A DNA stretch of 64,000 nucleotides from Dromaius novaehollandiae (lineage: Eukaryota > Chordata > Aves > Casuariiformes > Dromaiidae), in contig NC_088099.1 in assembly GCF_036370855.1 (NCBI RefSeq), positions 23,837,501-23,901,500 of the forward strand, in the 5' to 3' direction. Made by a program: the position numbers and the translations under genes. The notes under the pieces are model-generated. The model saw only the letters and a program-made list of their open reading frames with translations. It made no database searches and was not told the DNA's origin. Shown one piece after another: positions 59,401 to 64,000 of this stretch; position 1 is the first letter of the stretch, and each line of letters begins with the position of its first letter.

Positions 59401-62400
59401 TGAGTTTCTTAGTTTTGTGTGTTTGGGAGGCTTTCTTTGGGGAAACCTGTTGCACTTTTTTCATTCAAGCAGGTAATTCTCACAGCAGTATTTACCTAGG
59501 TCAAGTCTAGATTTTTAATTTCTTTGAAGCTGGCGAAAGAACATCTTGAGATAAGGCCTTCCCTCCTGCCAAAGACTAGTATATATGATTCTGCCTCCAT
59601 GCTGTATATAACTGGCTATAGTGCTCACTGCACAGATTTAAACACCTTACCATTCAAATAATTTTTATGGTAAGAACTGGCACAATTATTAAATGCTGGT
59701 GAATTAAAAAATTGTTGTTAGCTGAGTAATTTAGGTTTTGACTTCTTTGCATGTTTGGAACATTCTTTAGGATGTTTTCACATCTAGATCTTTACTAAAA
59801 TCAAGTTTGCTCAAGTCCTTCTGTAAAGACAACGTTAGCATGCTAGTAAATTTTCTTTTATACATAGACAGGCTTTGAGAATGGCATCACCGCAAGGTTG
59901 TGGGTTTTTTTGGTTTCCCCCCCCCCCTTTTCCAACTAGCTTTGCCTAAAGGAGTGTTTCCATTGAAAATAACAATTTACTGCCTCAGTTAGTACTGGTC
60001 TTACTTTTGTACAAGTCCGTTGCTTCTAGGGACAAATCCAGGGATATAAACCAACTGAGCTGGTTTAAAATATTAATAAATAGTGAGGAAAATTAGAGGA
60101 ATTGTGGAAAGTATTAAGACACTGCTCAATAACCTCCATCCATGCGGTGTAGAACCATGTTATGTCAGTTACAGCTGTGGTCCTGGTTGCCCTAAAAGCA
60201 TGCCTGTATCTGAATGTAACAGTTTTAAGGAGCTTTACCTTGGAATAGCATTCATTGACTCAGTCTAGTTCAGCTTTGCTTTTAGGGGCACTTCAGAACT
60301 GGAAAGCTTATGAAGAAAATGTTCTTAACTAATTGCCATGAATGTTACACTAACAATTTTTATAAAAATTGTATCCCTTGATCATTTCAAGTCTATTTTA
60401 AATACAGTTAGGAAGAAAAATTATTATAGTAGTCATTTATTGGTGCAATTTTGCAACCTTCTCGTTTTCTTCAAAGCATATAGTCTGTGTACTTTCAGTT
60501 TTCAGTTGATACTCAGTTTGGAATTCATACGGTTAAGAAATAAATTTGTCTGAGCTTTAAAGATTAGCAATAGCCTATGGGAATGTATTTAAGACTGATG
60601 TGGAATCATCTCCATGAAGTAATTATTTTTATTATAACATAAATAATACATTGTTTCCAAAAATTATTTTGCTCTATTAAGTGCATTAGATTGTAGTGGT
60701 GACTGTATAAAGCTACTGCTGTGAAAAATGTACAAAGCAATACAGAAATCATGGGTCAATTAATACCCATTTATAGCCAAAGCAGTCCTGAAGGTTGTAT
60801 TGTCCTTTTATTCATATTAGAATGAATATGACTTTCATATGTAAAATGAAATTGGGGAGTGTAAGGTAAGAGATTGGTTCCTACCATAAGAATACTTATT
60901 AGCATCTAGACGATTTGTAGCCTCCCATTTTGGAACAATATGAGCAACATACAGTTTGTATGTCATCCTTTCATTAGAAAAGCTGAATTTTGAAAGAAAT
61001 GCATTTCAGGTGGGTGGGGTTTTTTGTGTTTTTGGTTTTTTAGTATATGCAGAATGGTTTGCAAATAGTAAACACAAAGTCCATTGCTAAATGTAATTTT
61101 ATAACTTGCAAGTCATTATATCAAGTAAATTCTGAAAATCAACATACCTCCTAGAAACAAAGGCTGAGAACATCATTGTATCATTCTGTATCCCTTTTAG
61201 GTGTGAAACCAATGTTGGTTCCAGCTATATTTGATACAATAGAGAAGACATTGGGCCTGAGCCATCACATGACGGGTAGATATTCTGTTTTTCAAATTTG
61301 GAGGACTAGGAATACCACCTTATTATTAAAATATGATGAATAAACTGATACAGTTTTTATAGTATTGCAGTTTTAAAATATCAAATTGATATTTACAGGA
61401 ACTTGGTATATAAAAATGAAGCTATTCCTGATTCCAGCCCAAGGGAAAAATTTGCTTCTTCCACTAGCCAGGTGCTGTGACCTTTCCAGATACAAATTCT
61501 GCTCAAATCTGCCATAATTACCACTTTAGTTCCATTTTCAGCTAGTAGGGTAAACAGCAAAGCACTATTTATGCTATTGCCTGGATAGCAATGCAATAGG
61601 ATACAGTCACCAGTAAGTAGAAACTTGGTTTTCTAACAATACTTTTTCTAATATACAAATGCCTTCTGATATACTGCATTATAAGTTTACTTGTTGATTA
61701 TAAAGTATATTCACCTCATTCAATGCATTAACATTTACCGATATCTTGATTCTGCATTTGGCATGTGCTATGTTTGCAGCTGTTCTGGTTTGCAGGGGAC
61801 ATTTTCAAGCTAGGTTTTGTTTATATCTTTGTGTAGTTGTTTTACAGACCCCTTCTTCCTCTTGGCTAGTTGTTACCAAGTATTATGCAGCACAACTTAG
61901 AATCCTTTCAGTGTCTGACAGCTTCTGAGCTGTTGCATATGTTTCTGTGAATAGCTTACAGTAGGTCTTGGCCTGAAAATCAACTCTGCTTCAAAAGTCT
62001 TTTTCTCATTTGTATATTTAAGCTTTGGCTTTTTAGTGTTCAAAATTATTTTACACTTTATCTTTTGAGTGTATTTGGATATTTTTCAAATTTATCCATA
62101 ATAATTATATTACCATTTTTTCTTACTTGAGCACTGTTGATAATGGAGCAAGTATTATTAAACTCTAATGAATTTGTAGTTCATTCAGTATTTGGGAGTA
62201 GATGGAGAAGAGAGGCATAAAATTCTCTTTTGTTTCTTTAAAGACTTTCTAAAATCTTAGCCCAAAAACTATGGCTTTCATGAATTTAGTACACTTTAAT
62301 TTCCTGCTTCTTTACAAATCATCGAGTAGTACGCAAAGAAGTATGAAGAAAGTACTGGTTTTCTTAGTGGATAGTTGGCATCAAAGTGAGAAGAATAGAA

Positions 62401-64000
62401 AGAAGTGTTCTTTTAATGCAGCAGAATACTCCTTTTTGAAAAGTATATGAATGCCATAATATGTTCCAGTGTTCACATCAGTTTTTGGCTTGACTGTGTG
62501 TTTATGGAAGAGATAAGACAGAGGTGAAAGATACTGTTTTAGCTGTAAGATGCTGTCTCAGCACATGGAGAGGAAAAAGCTGGGTTTAGTCTGCATGCTT
62601 TTTCAACAAGTATATGCATGATTATCAAAGTTGCTAAACTAACACAAGTCAAGAAATAAACTGATTTAGATCAGCAAATAATATATTCATAGTCAGTGGC
62701 TGTCTTCATGGAATCATTCCAGACAGTGGAATTTTAAAAGCAAAATTACATTATATGTGGAAATATCTTAATATACCTTTTTTAAAGAGGAGGTCCTGAA
62801 GTCTAACTCACTGTTTTCCAAAATATGGAATTTAGTGTTTGTAGTATCACAATGAAAAGAGATGATAGGTAAGTGTAATGCGTAACTTCTCCCCATTTTC
62901 CATGTATCCTTATACAAGGCGATATGTAGAAATCACAAAGTGCAGTAGTGCCAGGCACACACCATCCATTCCTTGTTCCACAGGCAATGTTCCTTGTCTA
63001 ATTACTGCCCACTAGCTGCAGGAATTATTTACAGGATAGTGGTACTGAAAATATTATTTTACCCATTTTTAGTGAGACTTAGAAATGGAAATCCAGTAGA
63101 TGCAAAAAACTAGAAACACTAAATGAGACTGCCAGCATGACAACATATGCTTCAATAATGAAGATGTTCTTTAAAATAGTGACAGTTGTAGTCTTAGAAC
63201 TTTAATGATTGTGACAGCTGTTGAATCCCTGGGAACATTAGAAGGAACCAGTATACAGCATCTGATTTCATTCTTTGCAAGTACGATCACTAATATCCTT
63301 AGAAATCCATTTCTATCCCCATTTTGAAGTGGTGGGAAATGTTTTTTACATCTCTGTCTCCTTTTATGCTGATAGCAATTTTGTTGTGTACAGAATAACA
63401 CCTTTGACATTCTCTGATAAGGCAGCTCTATTTTCAGGTTAGGGCATGTGAATGAATAGATCAAAGGTCTAAATGCGGACAGATGGGGAAAAAGAATTCA
63501 GAAAAAAGAAAAGAGAAAACTGTCTATGGTGAAGGAAGCTTTTAACACTTCTTAGCTGAGCTGCAGTACATTTAGTGATATCTGTTATTTCTTCCTCTCC
63601 TTATGTAACATCAGAATTCACATTTGAATAAATTTTTGGATAACATGTTTATTTGTATTTCTAAAATTGAAGTAACCTCATTTCCCTTTTTAAATGATAT
63701 TTTTTTTCCAGTGTTGATTTCTTTTGTTTTATGTGAGAAGGCTATGAAATTTATTCATGCTTTCTCATTTGATTTTCTATTGTGGGCAGTCCAATGCCAT
63801 TTTGGTCTACTAACGATGGTACTACTGATGGTTTAGGGAACCTTTATATACATATATATTTATATATGTACTTTAAAAATAACTCTTGTGCTACAAAGAG
63901 CTGCCAAGGTTGCCAGTAGGAGACATGAGTAAGTTTAAGGTACTTTGATACAGAGATATTGAGACAATAGTGATGTATTTAGAAAATAAGTTCAGTAATG
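53464..64000 (+). other. MINDY3: MINDY3 intron 10, open at window end
   Basis: More than 10.5 kb of AT-rich sequence follows exon 10. I searched by eye for the next MINDY3 block (DMALVAPEAPSEQ, then the EF-hand-like DPEDNGFIP region) in all forward frames and did not find it. It contains mixed C/A low complexity near 54,243-54,282, an A21 tract at 58,479-58,499, a C run near 59,919-59,928 and exon-like stretches discussed in the findings. Confidence 0.75.
58479..58499 (+). repeat. A21 tract
   Basis: A run of 21 A ends in TTC. It follows a roughly 44-codon open stretch (about 58,302-58,430) ending in two TGA codons. The arrangement hints at a retroposed 3' end, but no parent gene was recognised and no target-site duplication is evident. 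Confidence 0.6.

Noticed and set aside
1..64000. CRISPR arrays, tRNA, rRNA, bacterial-type operons or intact viral elements
   Set aside because: None of the required structures was seen. The exon-intron organisation and CR1 remnants show vertebrate nuclear DNA.

Overview
The window is vertebrate nuclear DNA, most likely from a bird. It is AT-rich, has no operon-like gene packing, and carries a single multi-exon gene with GT-AG introns. All the transposon remnants I could recognise are CR1-type LINE fragments, and no Alu, L1 or other mammalian repeats are visible. The low repeat load and moderate intron sizes fit an avian macrochromosome. A crocodilian or turtle is a less likely alternative.

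Region 1 (1 to about 25,680) is intergenic. I found no gene in it. It holds one degraded CR1 reverse-transcriptase fragment on the minus strand (about 14,915-15,405), a GC-richer islet at about 5,740-5,995, two short tandem repeats (three 19-bp units at 13,368-13,424 and a two-unit repeat at 18,128-18,190) and simple-sequence runs.

Region 2 (about 25,680-26,640) is a CpG island promoter. It has GC boxes, a CCAAT box, an ETS-type site and an NRF1-type palindrome. It leads into the start codon at 26,244.

Region 3 (26,244 to the window end) is the 5' two thirds of the coding region of MINDY3 (FAM188A), a deubiquitinase of the MINDY family, on the plus strand. Ten coding exons could be placed by splice sites and phase. 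Together they give 882 coding bases, which is 294 codons with no internal stop. They contain the catalytic Cys (C52, in the Gly-Gly-Pro-Cys motif of exon 2) and the catalytic His (H287, in exon 10). The remaining roughly 150 residues, including the EF-hand-like part known from the family, were not found and probably lie beyond 64,000.

The introns hold two sense-strand CR1 copies (about 44,160-45,165 in intron 6 and about 46,070-46,481 in intron 8) that bracket exons 7 and 8. They also hold a perfect 35-bp duplication next to the exon 4 donor, and several homopolymer tracts. Exon-like stretches of unknown status lie in introns 4 and 10. I saw no tRNA, rRNA, CRISPR array, intact mobile element or second gene, and no clear previously undescribed system. 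The more interesting points concern splicing and genome architecture inside MINDY3.
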